A stretch of DNA of 64,000 bases from Bacillus mesophilus (GCF_011008845.1 NZ_JAAIWM010000001.1:806001-870000); one strand, 5' to 3'. Positions 44,597-52,664 are shown, counted from the stretch's first letter. The notes: generated by a model from the letters alone, not told the origin. Numbers and translations: made by a program.

Positions 44597-44743
44597 TCAT
44601 TCGGCACTTTCATTATTAATTTTTGGGTTAACATGCTTCTCTTCAATTCGCTTTTCAATCTTCTCTATTTGCTCTCTATCCTTTAATAGCTCTTCTTTAT
44701 TTTTTTGGATTAGCTCTGCATAAGAAGGTTTGTTTTTTCTCAT
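44597..44743 (-). CDS. FbpB-family small basic protein
   Basis: A 48-residue protein beginning MRKNKPSYAELIQKNKEELL and continuing DREQIEKIEKRIEEKHV, the pattern of FbpB-type small basic proteins that work with the iron-sparing FsrA small RNA under Fur control in B. subtilis (family knowledge). It is highly charged and helical. GAGGGTGATCAAAA lies before ATG 44743. Its start overlaps the stop of the Spo0E-like gene (ATGA), so the two are coupled. No clear Fur box was seen. Confidence 0.72.
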   Translation of the reverse strand: MRKNKPSYAELIQKNKEELLKDREQIEKIEKRIEEKHVNPKINNESAE

Positions 44744-44910
44744 TTTTGATCACCCTCGCAATGTAGTAATTGATATTGTAAAATAAGTTCGTCTAGTTTC
44801 TGACTTTGCACAATTGTATCTTCAGAACTTAGACCATACGTATCTGCATAGTTGGCTAATGTCCTAGATTCTTCATCTATTAATTCAAGTAAAGAATTGC
44901 GGTCCTTCAT
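44740..44910 (-). CDS. Spo0E-like aspartyl-phosphate phosphatase
   Basis: A 56-residue protein with the Spo0E-family signature SQKLDELILQYQ (residues 36-47), whose SQxLDxLI motif docks on phosphorylated Spo0A. The preceding helix LLELIDEESRTLANYADTYGL completes the two-helix hairpin. Such proteins dephosphorylate Spo0A and delay sporulation. TTAGGAGG precedes ATG 44910. Upstream is an approximately 245-base leader with three terminator-like hairpins and a clear promoter, so expression is probably conditional. Confidence 0.88.
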   Translation of the reverse strand: MKDRNSLLELIDEESRTLANYADTYGLSSEDTIVQSQKLDELILQYQLLHCEGDQK

Positions 44911-44939
44911 GTATTTCCTCCTAACATAAATGTAAAATA

Positions 44940-45051
44940 AAAAACCTTTACCACATGTGGTAAAGGTTTTTCAAGATACAAAAAGACCTTCACCATGGGT
45001 AAAGGTCTTGATAAAAAAAACAAAAGACCTCTACCAACAGGTAAAGGTCTT
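44940..45051 (-). promoter_or_regulatory. Three tandem terminator-like hairpins in the Spo0E-like leader
   Basis: Hairpin 1 (44940-44971) is a 32-bp perfect palindrome with arms AAAAACCTTTACCACA. Hairpins 2 (44983-45009) and 3 (45023-45051) repeat the stem AAGACCTTTACC / GGTAAAGGTCTT, each with one mismatch and different loops. On the minus strand each is followed by a T-run. They lie directly upstream of the Spo0E-like ribosome site. Confidence 0.8.
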
Positions 45052-45162
45052 GCTAACAACGGTAAGGTTGCTAACAAAGCCGAGAGTATACAACTCCGAA
45101 ATGACGACTTTGTTATAAAAGCTACTCCCCTTTAGGAGAACAATATTCAACTATTTGAGATA

Positions 45163-45191
45163 AAGATATCCTATTTTAGAAAGACTGTCAA
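45163..45191 (-). promoter_or_regulatory. Promoter of the Spo0E-like / FbpB-like operon
   Basis: TTGACA (45186-45191) and TATCTT (45163-45168) on the minus strand, exactly 17 bases apart. A second TTGACA overlaps just upstream. The predicted leader is about 245 bases long. The stretch between the promoter and the hairpins holds an inverted repeat TAACAAAG / CTTTGTTA and no gene. Confidence 0.65.
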
Positions 45192-45395
45192 TGTCAAATC
45201 TATGTATTTGTTGCTAGGTAGGAACTTTGAGTTTTTTATAGGTAAAGCTTTTAGATCTACCAACAGCAGCCTCTATTGTTTGTAGTGATCCGACTCATTA
45301 TTTATATCCCTATGAAATTGGACATCTCCTAATTCATTAAGCATAAATCAAAATACCAGCTATAAAAAATTCGGAAAAAGTGGTTTCGGTATATC

Positions 45396-45917
45396 TCACT
45401 TAATAGAAAGTCCACTACCTTGGTAGCAGGTTTTATATTGATTGATCATTAACAAACTCTGACAGGCTAAACCCCATTCGTGATAAATTTCTGTCTCCAC
45501 GTTTAATGAAATTGTTTTATTAGACTCAGGATATTCTGGTTCTTCATTTTTAATAAACAGCGTGTTCTTGTCAGTCCATTTCATATTAAATTGAGTATTC
45601 ACATCACTATAATAAATGGTTTTTCTTTCATTATTATTATTGTGATCAGTTATTTCCACCCATACATTCACACCGCCCGCTGCACCACCATAAAGTTCAT
45701 AATAAGCATTAGCTGAATATCTATCTGTTGGTGACTTAATTGGACCGGGTCCCCTTTGAAATGATTCTCTATCTATAGAATTAAATGTGAAAAAGTATTG
45801 TGTATAGATAAAAATTATAGTTACTAAAATTGCCCCTACTATAGTTACAATCAGTAGCTTTCTAGAAAAAGATTTCTTTTTGAGAAGTGAAATGATGATG
45901 TTCACACATAATACCAA
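45396..45917 (-). CDS. DUF5412 family membrane protein
   Basis: A protein of at least 173 residues. The soluble part has the recognisable SPTDRYSANAYYELYGGAAGGVNVWVEI block of DUF5412. The N-terminus is hydrophobic. The start is unclear: the frame remains open and hydrophobic for about 20 codons before the TTG at 45917 (LVLVGIFLFLITVILFL), back to a strong AAAGGGGGG site near 45980 that has only ATT beside it. A non-standard start is possible. Function unknown. Confidence 0.75.
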   Translation of the reverse strand: MVLCVNIIISLLKKKSFSRKLLIVTIVGAILVTIIFIYTQYFFTFNSIDRESFQRGPGPIKSPTDRYSANAYYELYGGAAGGVNVWVEITDHNNNNERKTIYYSDVNTQFNMKWTDKNTLFIKNEEPEYPESNKTISLNVETEIYHEWGLACQSLLMINQYKTCYQGSGLSIK

Positions 45918-46180
45918 AAATAAAATAACGGTAATAAGAAATAGGAAGATCCCTACTAAGACTAAAATTCCAATCCCCCCTTTGTTAAATGAAACTGTAG
46001 ACTAGTTTCTATAAAATGAGCCTCAATCCCTCCTTTAAAACAAAGAACTAATTTATAAAAGTTAAAGAACTCTGTTGTTTTTATAGCAGAGTTGTTTGTA
46101 GTGGATATTGAGAGGAAAATTTCTTAATGAAATAAAAATAAATGGAAATAGTATTAGGGACACATATAAGGGGGAAGTTT

Positions 46181-47377
46181 ATGCTATTATTATTGAATCT
46201 GCTTGCTATTATAATTATCTTGTTAATTCCTTACCTATTATCTTCTGATCGCAAAATGATAAAATATCACTCCATTGTTTATATGTTAATCGCCCAGGTG
46301 CTAATTACATTATTTATGTTTAAGACGACAGTGGGAAGAATGATCATTAATTTTATCTCTTCCATTTTTGAAGTGTTAATAAACTTTGGATTAGAAGGTG
46401 TTAGCTTTGTGTTTGGTGGGATCACTGACTCACCATTTGTTTTCTTTTTTAATGTATTATTGATCATTATTTTCTTTTCTGCGATGCTTGGAATCTTAAA
46501 CTTTTTAGGAATTTTACCATGGGTAATTCGGATCGTGGGTTCTGGGGTTTCAGCGATCACTAGACTTCCTAAGCTAGAAAGTTTTAATGCTTCCGCTTCT
46601 ATGGTATTCGGGCAAAGTGAAGTGTTTCTAGCTATAAAAGATCACTTAGATGACTTAGATAAAGCAAGACTATATACGATTTCTGCAAGTGCAATGAGTA
46701 GTGTTTCGGCATCCATTATGGGATCATATATGACGATGGTTCCAGCACAGTACGTACTAGCAGCCATTCCCCTTAACATGCTAAGCGGATTGATTATTGC
46801 AACGATTCTTATGCCTTCTGAAGTAAAGAAAGATGACGATACGATTAATCTGAAAAATGTTCAGGAACGCGGAAACTTTTTTGAAGTTCTGTCTGACTCT
46901 ATAATGGACGGAGCAAAAATAGCAGTAATTGTGGCGGCTATGTTGATTGGATATATTGCCTTAATGTCCGCGGTGAATAGTATAATCACTTTTATTGGAA
47001 GTGGAGTGGGCATCGATACTTCATTACAAGAAATACTCGGGTTTCTCTTTTCACCATTTGCGATTCTTTTAGGGATCCCAGTAGCAGAGTCGGTCGTAGC
47101 TGGTTCCATTATGGGTACAAAGCTTGTTTTAAATGAGTTTGTAGCTATGACTCAGTTGCAGGAGGTAGTGCCTGATTTGTCAGAGAGGACCATTGGAATT
47201 ATCTCTACATTTTTAATTTCCTTTGCTAACTTTAGCAGTATTGGTATAATAGCAGGTTCAGTAAAGGCATTAAATGAAAGGCAGTCAAAGGTTATTTCTG
47301 AGTTTGGATTTAAACTATTATTGGGAGCAACGTTAGCCTCCCTACTTTCGGCTGCCATGGTTGGTCTATTTTTATAA
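46181..47377 (+). CDS. Concentrative nucleoside transporter (NupC/CNT family)
   Basis: A 398-residue membrane protein. The CNT signatures are clear: FNASASMVFGQSEVFLAIK near residue 140, SASAMSSVSASIMGSYMTMVP, and the C-terminal STFLISFANFSSIGIIAGSVKAL. These proteins import nucleosides with H+ or Na+. ATG 46181 is chosen over an earlier in-frame ATG (46142) because GGGGGAAGTTT directly precedes it. An AACTCTG...CAGAGTT hairpin with T-rich loop near 46067-46092 may act as a leader element. Confidence 0.92.
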   Translation: MLLLLNLLAIIIILLIPYLLSSDRKMIKYHSIVYMLIAQVLITLFMFKTTVGRMIINFISSIFEVLINFGLEGVSFVFGGITDSPFVFFFNVLLIIIFFSAMLGILNFLGILPWVIRIVGSGVSAITRLPKLESFNASASMVFGQSEVFLAIKDHLDDLDKARLYTISASAMSSVSASIMGSYMTMVPAQYVLAAIPLNMLSGLIIATILMPSEVKKDDDTINLKNVQERGNFFEVLSDSIMDGAKIAVIVAAMLIGYIALMSAVNSIITFIGSGVGIDTSLQEILGFLFSPFAILLGIPVAESVVAGSIMGTKLVLNEFVAMTQLQEVVPDLSERTIGIISTFLISFANFSSIGIIAGSVKALNERQSKVISEFGFKLLLGATLASLLSAAMVGLFL

Positions 47378-47433
47378 TAAGGCCACCAACGAATATCATT
47401 TTAACAACAAATTTTTGAAAGGGAGTATGTAAA

Positions 47434-48075
47434 ATGAATATTGATTGGTTAGAATGGTTAGGTTATTTGGCCTCCCTTATTGTTCTTATTTCTTTATTAA
47501 TGAGTTCAATTATTAAGTTAAGATGGATTAATTTAGTTGGGTCTAGTTTGTTTTCATTATATGGTTTTTTAATAGGTGCCTTACCCGTCGGTTTAATGAA
47601 CTTGGGAATTGCCATGATCAACGTCTACTATCTTGTAAAAATCTATAATGCTAGTGCTAAAAAGGAATACTTTAAGATTCTTTCGATTGAAAAAGATTCG
47701 GAGTACTTTCACCATTTCCTTACTTACTATAAAGAAGGAATCAATAAATATGCAGATCCTTCTAAGCTAAAAGAAAACACATATGATGTAAGCTTTTATA
47801 TCTTACGAAACATGGTACCTGCGGGTGTGTTTTTAGGGACTAAGCATGATGAAGGCACACTTAAGGTAGAACTTGATTTCGTTATTCCAGAATATAGAGA
47901 CTTTAAAATTGGAAGCTTTGTATATGAAGATAGTAAAGACCACTTCATTAATAAAGGTTATCGTCGATTAATAAGCTATACTACGAGCGATGATCACATT
48001 GAGTACTTAAGAAAAATGGGTTTTCAGGAAAAACAAGCTGATGGAAGCAAATATTTTGAAAAATTATTAAAGTAA
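47434..48075 (+). CDS. YgjV-like membrane domain fused to a GNAT-like domain
   Basis: A 213-residue protein. Residues 1-75 have three membrane segments resembling YgjV proteins (WLEWLGYLASLIVLISLLM, ...ALPVGLMNLGIAMINVYYL). Residues 75-213 look like an N-acetyltransferase-type fold, with EYRDFKIGSFVYEDSKDHFINKGYRRLISYTTS where the acetyl-CoA loop is expected and LRKMGFQEKQ as the usual final beta-alpha. It follows the nucleoside transporter by 56 bases and may be co-transcribed. GAAAGGGAGTATGTAAA precedes the start. Substrate unknown. Confidence 0.8.
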   Translation: MNIDWLEWLGYLASLIVLISLLMSSIIKLRWINLVGSSLFSLYGFLIGALPVGLMNLGIAMINVYYLVKIYNASAKKEYFKILSIEKDSEYFHHFLTYYKEGINKYADPSKLKENTYDVSFYILRNMVPAGVFLGTKHDEGTLKVELDFVIPEYRDFKIGSFVYEDSKDHFINKGYRRLISYTTSDDHIEYLRKMGFQEKQADGSKYFEKLLK

Positions 48076-48080
48076 TATAC

Positions 48081-48122
48081 AACAGGAAGCTAGAATTAAA
48101 ACTCTGGCTTCCTGTTTTTTTG
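48081..48122 (+). terminator. Terminator after the YgjV/GNAT gene
   Basis: ACAGGAAGC / GCTTCCTGT stem with extra inner pairs and a TTTTTTT tail. Confidence 0.88.
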
Positions 48123-48176
48123 TTGTTTAAACCTTTCTCGCAGCATTCATAAAAACTATATCTGGTGATTTAACTG

Positions 48177-48456
48177 TTTACACTTTATGGTAACTCAATT
48201 AATATGAAACTATATTGTATCTAAAGGAGGTTTCCCATTGATTATGAACGTGTAACTCCCACTAAGCTTGTTTTATTGTACAAGAGCACTCTGCTTTGGA
48301 GAGCAAGGGATTACTATGTTCTTTTTTTGTGAAACTTTTAGAATGAACATGCAAACAGGTTAAGTAGATAAAATGATGAATCGTTTTTTTCTATCTTAAT
48401 TTGTCTTGTCAAAGAATCCTCCCCTTCAAATCGTAGGTTGCTTACGATTTTTTTAT
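48177..48456 (+). promoter_or_regulatory. Long leader with promoter and attenuator-like hairpin before the double-GNAT gene
   Basis: TTTACA (48177-48182) and TAATAT (48200-48205), 17 bases apart, begin a leader of about 260 bases. It contains an AAAGGAGG site with a tiny frame (MIMNV) near 48240, and ends in a perfect AAATCGTA / TACGATTT stem with TTTTTTT (48428-48454), just before the ribosome site of the gene. No known riboswitch was recognised. Confidence 0.5.
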
Positions 48457-48474
48457 TTTGAGAGGAGATTTTTA

Positions 48475-49416
48475 ATGAAAACAATACTAGAGAATTTTAC
48501 TGTACGTTCGCCACAAATGACGGATGCAGAACGTGTCACTGAATTCGTAGCTACTGTTGATATTGATGAATTTGGATTCCCAGATATCGAAGTACAAGAT
48601 GTTATAGACTTGTGGAATGAACTTTCACTTACGGATGATGTGTGGGTAATTGAAACTAGATCGGCCCCAAACCAAGTTGTTGGATACGGCTTTGTTGAAA
48701 AGACTGGGGAAAACCGTCTGTATTCAAGCGCATTCGTTCATCCAAACTATAGAGGAAAAGGTATAGGATCACACTTATTACAGTTAATTGATACTCGTGC
48801 ATCAGAAATTAAAAACTCAACACAAAACTCTTTAACGCTAGACAACGTGGTTCCTGCAACTAATAAAGATGCAATTAATCTGGTTAGTGGAAACGGATAT
48901 CATTTTCATACACTTTACCAAAGAATGCGTATAGATATGTCGGAGCTACCTGAGGTTGTTTCTCCTTCTGAAGGACTTGAGATAAAGCCTTATCAAGCTG
49001 AAAGAGATTCATTTATATTACACGCAGCTCACCAAGATTCTTTCCAAGATACAAGAGGGTTCACACCTGTATCTTTTGAAGACTGGATGAAGCAAAAAAC
49101 CACCATCAACTTTGACCAAAGTTTTTGGTTTGTCGCTTATGCTGACAATGAAGTAGTGGGATTTATTATATGTAAGATTTTTGACGGTCAAGATGTGTAC
49201 ATTGATTCACTAGGGGTTAAAAGGGACTATCGTAAACATGGGCTTGGCTTAGCTTTGATCAATACAGTGTTTAGAGAGGCATTTCAACGTGGTAACAAAA
49301 CTGTTTTAATTAGCGTAGATTCTGACAGTTTAACGAAAGCAAACCTTCTTTATGAAAAAGCAGGATTTAAAACTTTATTTAAAGTTGCCATGTTTCAAAA
49401 GGAAGTAGCTCAATAA
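48475..49416 (+). CDS. Double GNAT N-acetyltransferase
   Basis: A 313-residue protein with two tandem GNAT domains. Domain 1 carries the acetyl-CoA loop HPNYRGKGIGSHLL near residue 88; domain 2 carries KRDYRKHGLGLALI near residue 247 and ends LYEKAGFKTLF. Layout resembles mycothiol-synthase-type double GNATs. ATG 48475 follows AGAGGAGATTTTTA; the open frame extends back into the attenuator hairpin. Substrate unknown. Confidence 0.88.
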   Translation: MKTILENFTVRSPQMTDAERVTEFVATVDIDEFGFPDIEVQDVIDLWNELSLTDDVWVIETRSAPNQVVGYGFVEKTGENRLYSSAFVHPNYRGKGIGSHLLQLIDTRASEIKNSTQNSLTLDNVVPATNKDAINLVSGNGYHFHTLYQRMRIDMSELPEVVSPSEGLEIKPYQAERDSFILHAAHQDSFQDTRGFTPVSFEDWMKQKTTINFDQSFWFVAYADNEVVGFIICKIFDGQDVYIDSLGVKRDYRKHGLGLALINTVFREAFQRGNKTVLISVDSDSLTKANLLYEKAGFKTLFKVAMFQKEVAQ

Positions 49417-49551
49417 ACATATGCTAAAGAACAAAACCAGCTTGTTTTATAGGAAAATCATTCTTTTTTTACGGAGACAACCATTCAAACTTTAGTAGTC
49501 AAAACATCTTTATAAGTTTTTTTCATACAATGCTTATAGAGGTGATGAAAA

Positions 49552-49992
49552 GTGGTAAGAGTAAAATATACCGATAAAGATGTTGATGTAATGGCAAGAA
49601 TGATGAGGGCAGAAGCCGAGGGTGAAGGAAAACAAGGGATGCTAATGGTTGGAAATGTCATTGTAAACCGACGCAAAGCTGATTGCTTAGATTTTAAGGA
49701 CCTAAGGTCAATACGTGATGTGATTTTTCAAGTACAGGGTGGAAATTATTCTTTTGAAGCTGTACAAAAAGGCAATGTATTTTATAATCGAGCAAGAGAT
49801 GTCGAAAAAAAGTTAGCTATACAAAACTTAAAATATTGGAGAGAACATCCTTCCAAGTACTCTCTTTGGTACTTTAATCCGTATGCTGAATGTCCTCCTA
49901 CCTGGTACAATCAACCATTCACAGGGAAGTATAAGCAGCATTGTTATTATGAACCGATTGCTAATACATGTGAAGGTGCTTATCGATTTTAA
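49552..49992 (+). CDS. cwlJ: Spore cortex-lytic hydrolase CwlJ
   Basis: A 146-residue SleB/CwlJ-family hydrolase: ARMMRAEAEGEGKQGML with the catalytic Glu, then NVIVNRRKADCLDFKDL and FQVQGGNYSFEAVQKGN, all as I remember CwlJ. No signal peptide, which is normal for CwlJ, since it is delivered to the coat from the mother cell and is activated by Ca-DPA during germination. GTG start at 49552 behind AGAGGTGATGAAAA. The usual neighbour gerQ was not seen; a terminator follows directly. Confidence 0.93.
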   Translation: MVRVKYTDKDVDVMARMMRAEAEGEGKQGMLMVGNVIVNRRKADCLDFKDLRSIRDVIFQVQGGNYSFEAVQKGNVFYNRARDVEKKLAIQNLKYWREHPSKYSLWYFNPYAECPPTWYNQPFTGKYKQHCYYEPIANTCEGAYRF

Positions 49993-50006
49993 GTGTTTTA
50001 CAAATG

Positions 50007-50048
50007 GCTGTAACATAGACCAAATTGTTCTTTGTTACAGCTTTTTTT
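50007..50048 (+). terminator. Terminator of cwlJ
   Basis: GCTGTAACA / TGTTACAGC perfect stem followed by TTTTTTT. Confidence 0.87.
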
Positions 50049-50154
50049 ACGTTTTCTTAGCGCAGAGGGTTAATTCCTTACCAGTTAGAAAAATTTACAT
50101 ATAATGTAATAAATGTATGTTACTATTTAGAAAAAACCACTTTTGGAGGACGTC

Positions 50155-50286
50155 ATGTTATCTTTTCTAAAAGCGTTATTTCTTTCATTCTTACAATTAG
50201 GTGGACTCACTATTTGTTTAATTCTTTTAGTACCCATTTTGGTATTTGTTCTTGTTATTAAGCTTAGAAGACAAAGAGAAAATTAA
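50155..50286 (+). CDS. 43-residue membrane miniprotein
   Basis: Starts MLSFLKALFLSFLQLGG and has a second hydrophobic run LILLVPILVFVLVIKL before a basic end RRQREN. TTTGGAGGACGTC is a strong ribosome site. One or two membrane segments. No family recognised. Confidence 0.65.
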   Translation: MLSFLKALFLSFLQLGGLTICLILLVPILVFVLVIKLRRQREN

Positions 50287-50426
50287 GATACTAGCGTTCC
50301 TCTTTTTCTCACAGGTTGACCTCTCAGGGTAATGGTCCGAGCTTTAAGCGTATATGATTTATAAAGGACCCATGAATAGGTGTCTCAATTATTTTTCCAA
50401 AATATCTTTAAAAGTGAGGACTTCAC

Positions 50427-50627
50427 ATGAAGAATTGGTATAACCAGCGGCAAGAAAAGCGGAGAATGAAACGAGGTCATAAGAACCCTCGTGAATATAC
50501 GTTTGGTGATTTTTTGCTAGACCTTCTGCTTTGGATTCCCGAACTATTTCTCTTTCCGTTTAGAGTCATATTTTGGTTAGTTCGAGGATTGGGAAGATTG
50601 ATTGGACATATATTTGATGTTGTTTAA
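50427..50627 (+). CDS. 66-residue membrane-associated protein, unknown
   Basis: A very basic N-terminus (NWYNQRQEKRRMKRGHKN) is followed by a hydrophobic, aromatic half (LLDLLLWIPELFLFPFRVIFW). The ribosome site GTGAGG lies 9 bases upstream. It is alone between the cwlJ group and the anti-sigma gene, convergent with the latter. Family not recognised. Confidence 0.65.
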   Translation: MKNWYNQRQEKRRMKRGHKNPREYTFGDFLLDLLLWIPELFLFPFRVIFWLVRGLGRLIGHIFDVV

Positions 50628-50680
50628 AGAGAGTAAATCTTCTTACTAAGATCTACTCTTTTCTAAAGGCAAAAGAAAAA

Positions 50681-50706
50681 AGCGACCCTCTCCTTGAAGA
50701 ATCGCT
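50681..50706 (-). terminator. Terminator of the sigma/anti-sigma operon
   Basis: AGCGATTCT / AGGGTCGCT stem followed by TTTTTTC on the minus strand, 33 bases past the stop. Confidence 0.75.
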
Positions 50707-50738
50707 CTGATTACACACACTTTTGTATCAACTTTCGT

Positions 50739-51785
50739 TTATTTAAATGATTCCCCAATTTTAATCATGGTTTCTTTTGAAAGCTTCTCATTTGAGGTGA
50801 ACATATAAAACGTATTTCCTTCGGTCCACTTCATAATGTTGCCTTCAAGATAAGTCCCTTCATGACCGCTCACACTTATTTCTTCTTCCTTATTATTTCC
50901 ATGAATCCCAGAGGCCATCTCAGGATCTGTCTTACCTGACCTAACCGTGAAGAGTACTCCATCTTTTCCATTCAAATTTATAGAAATATCTTTTGGAGTG
51001 TGTGGATTATTGGTATCACCTTCAACTATTTCATAGTTAATAATTTGGACTGGAAGTTTACTAGGTAATTTATGTTCAACACCTTTGTTTTTAAGTTCAA
51101 GAGCTAATTCCGTGAATTCGTAATCTACAAGATCCAGGTTCGGATCCATTAAACGATGCTCTACTTCTGGTTTTTCTTGAATATACAAGATGACATCTCC
51201 GTAAGCTTCTCCATCTAACACAACTTTAAACTTCCATTCCCCACTAATAGGTACACTAGTGAAAAAAACGAATCTTTCCAAGCTATCATAACCAGGTGAA
51301 GGTTCTGTTATTGTTTGAGGAGGTACGGCCGTTTGCTGCAAGCCCGTCTCTTTATGAGTAGCGTAAATCGCCAATGTCTTTCCTTCATAGGTCTCGAATG
51401 GTTCTGAGAAACTTAGCATATACCCATAGGACTTTTTAGCAGTAAGGGCCGGGTCTGGATATATAGAAAACAGTACTTTCCCATCCTTTACGAATTGATC
51501 TCGTGGTTCCCAGTTTTGTTCAGTGATTACGGAGTGAATTCCTCCTTGAGAAGGACTAGGATTTACTGGGGAATTTGTTAATTCAAAAGTTAACATGATG
51601 GCTGCGAGCACAATCGTCACGGGAGTCATGACGTACACTAGATATCTCTTCAGTTTAATAGACTCTATTTTTCCCTCTCCATGCAAGGCTTTTCTAATCT
51701 TAATCTTCTGGATTTCTGTAAAATGGGTACCTTTATGTGTGGTTGAGTTCATCGCCTTACGTAAATTTGTTAGCTTTTCCTCCAT
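50739..51785 (-). CDS. Anti-sigma-factor-like membrane protein
   Basis: A protein of about 348 residues. A short cytosolic N-terminus of 45 residues precedes one membrane helix (LVYVMTPVTIVLAAIMLTF) and a large outer domain with a repeated beta pattern; the N-terminal part of that domain (NWEPRDQFVKDGKVLFSIYP...) resembles DUF4871. It overlaps the ECF sigma gene by 29 bases and follows it in the same direction, the normal position for its anti-sigma factor. ATG 51785 is preferred over GTG 51797, which lies within the AAAGGAG site. Confidence 0.83.
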   Translation of the reverse strand: MEEKLTNLRKAMNSTTHKGTHFTEIQKIKIRKALHGEGKIESIKLKRYLVYVMTPVTIVLAAIMLTFELTNSPVNPSPSQGGIHSVITEQNWEPRDQFVKDGKVLFSIYPDPALTAKKSYGYMLSFSEPFETYEGKTLAIYATHKETGLQQTAVPPQTITEPSPGYDSLERFVFFTSVPISGEWKFKVVLDGEAYGDVILYIQEKPEVEHRLMDPNLDLVDYEFTELALELKNKGVEHKLPSKLPVQIINYEIVEGDTNNPHTPKDISINLNGKDGVLFTVRSGKTDPEMASGIHGNNKEEEISVSGHEGTYLEGNIMKWTEGNTFYMFTSNEKLSKETMIKIGESFK

Positions 51786-52326
51786 CTTCTTGTTCACTCC
51801 TTTCTATTAGTTCTTTTAATCGTGCTCTTCCTCTACTTAATCTCGTTTTAATTGTATTTTTATTTAGTGCAAGTATAGAGCTGATTTCTTCAATAGATAG
51901 TTCCTCATAATAGTAAAGTATAATGACTTCTCGAAATTTGACTGTCAGCGATAGCACACTTATTGATAAAAGCTCTTCATCACTTTGATGAATCAAGGTC
52001 ATTTCTGGTGTAGGTTCCTTAGCTATAAAGAAACGAAATAGATTTGAATCGAAAATCACCTTTTTCATATAAGAACTCTTTAAAGTATCTTTACATTTAT
52101 TAATCGTAATTCTATAGATCCATGATTTAAAATAGGTTACCTCATCCAGTTTTCCGTATTGTTTATAGCAGGTAATAAAAACATCCTGTACCACGTCCTC
52201 AGCTAAGCTCCAATCCTTTAGATAGTTGTAAGCAACCTTGGTAAGTCTCTCCCCATATTCATCCATTATCTGCTCGAACCATACATCTTGATCTTCCAAC
52301 TGATGTCGATCGTTCAACCATTTCAC
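51757..52326 (-). CDS. ECF sigma factor
   Basis: A 189-residue extracytoplasmic-function sigma factor. Region 2 holds YNYLKDWSLAEDVVQDVFI and YFKSWIYRITINKCKD, and region 4 has FREVIILYYYEELSIEEISSILALNKNTIKTRLSRGRARL. AGAGGTGAA precedes ATG 52326. Its promoter has a textbook ECF pattern, so it probably drives itself. The overlapping downstream gene encodes its probable anti-sigma factor. The signal is unknown; cell-envelope stress would be typical. Confidence 0.95.
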   Translation of the reverse strand: MKWLNDRHQLEDQDVWFEQIMDEYGERLTKVAYNYLKDWSLAEDVVQDVFITCYKQYGKLDEVTYFKSWIYRITINKCKDTLKSSYMKKVIFDSNLFRFFIAKEPTPEMTLIHQSDEELLSISVLSLTVKFREVIILYYYEELSIEEISSILALNKNTIKTRLSRGRARLKELIERSEQEDGGKANKFT

Positions 52327-52346
52327 CTCTTTTCTGTTAATGCTAA

Positions 52347-52372
52347 GACGATTGAGTTGTTAATTGGTTTCA
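52347..52372 (-). promoter_or_regulatory. ECF-type autoregulatory promoter
   Basis: On the minus strand TGAAAC (52367-52372) and CGTC (52347-52350) are exactly 16 bases apart, the consensus of SigW/SigM/SigX-type promoters. The site is 21 bases upstream of the ECF start codon. Confidence 0.85.
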
Positions 52373-52383
52373 ATTTAATGACC

Positions 52384-52600
52384 AAAAGGCGCAAGCGCCC
52401 GGTTAGTCCCGACAAGCAAATGTTCCTACATCAATAAAAGGGCGCTCTTTCCCTTTTATTGATGTAGGGTTATTTGACCAAGGAAAAAGTGTTTTTCCCT
52501 CGAGGGAGGATGAAATTGCAAAGAACATCGCAATTTCATCTTGGCTGGGTGCTGAAGCCGGATTCAAATGCACTAGCCCAAGTTATCAACAAGTGATAAA
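52384..52600. repeat. Structured intergenic repeat element with four hairpins
   Basis: The element opens AGGCGCAAGCGCC (small palindrome 52388-52399). It has an 18-bp perfect hairpin CCTACATCAATAAAAGGG at 52425-52468 with an 8-base loop, GGAAAAA/TTTTTCC at 52482-52498, and an 11-bp GATGAAATTGC hairpin at 52509-52540, then GGCTGGGTGCTGAAGCCGG. No ORF. I recognise this style from Bacillaceae intergenic repeats but cannot verify copy number. It shares the ACCAAGGAAAAAG core with the element at 1730-1868. Confidence 0.68.
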
Positions 52601-52628
52601 TTTTGTAATTTCCTGATAATTTAAAAAA

Positions 52629-52652
52629 GCGATTCTCCATTATGAGAACCGC
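52629..52652 (-). terminator. Terminator of the VOC gene
   Basis: GCGGTTCTC / GAGAATCGC stem followed by TTTTTT on the minus strand, 13 bases past the stop. Confidence 0.82.
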
Positions 52653-52664
52653 ACTCATTATAAC

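Noticed and set aside
45060-45130. Known riboswitch in the Spo0E-like leader
   Set aside because: Inverted repeat TAACAAAG/CTTTGTTA is present, but no preQ1, fluoride, purine or SAM core was recognised.
48212-48456. T-box or amino-acid riboswitch before the double-GNAT gene
   Set aside because: No AGGGTGG-type antiterminator box or specifier loop could be found.
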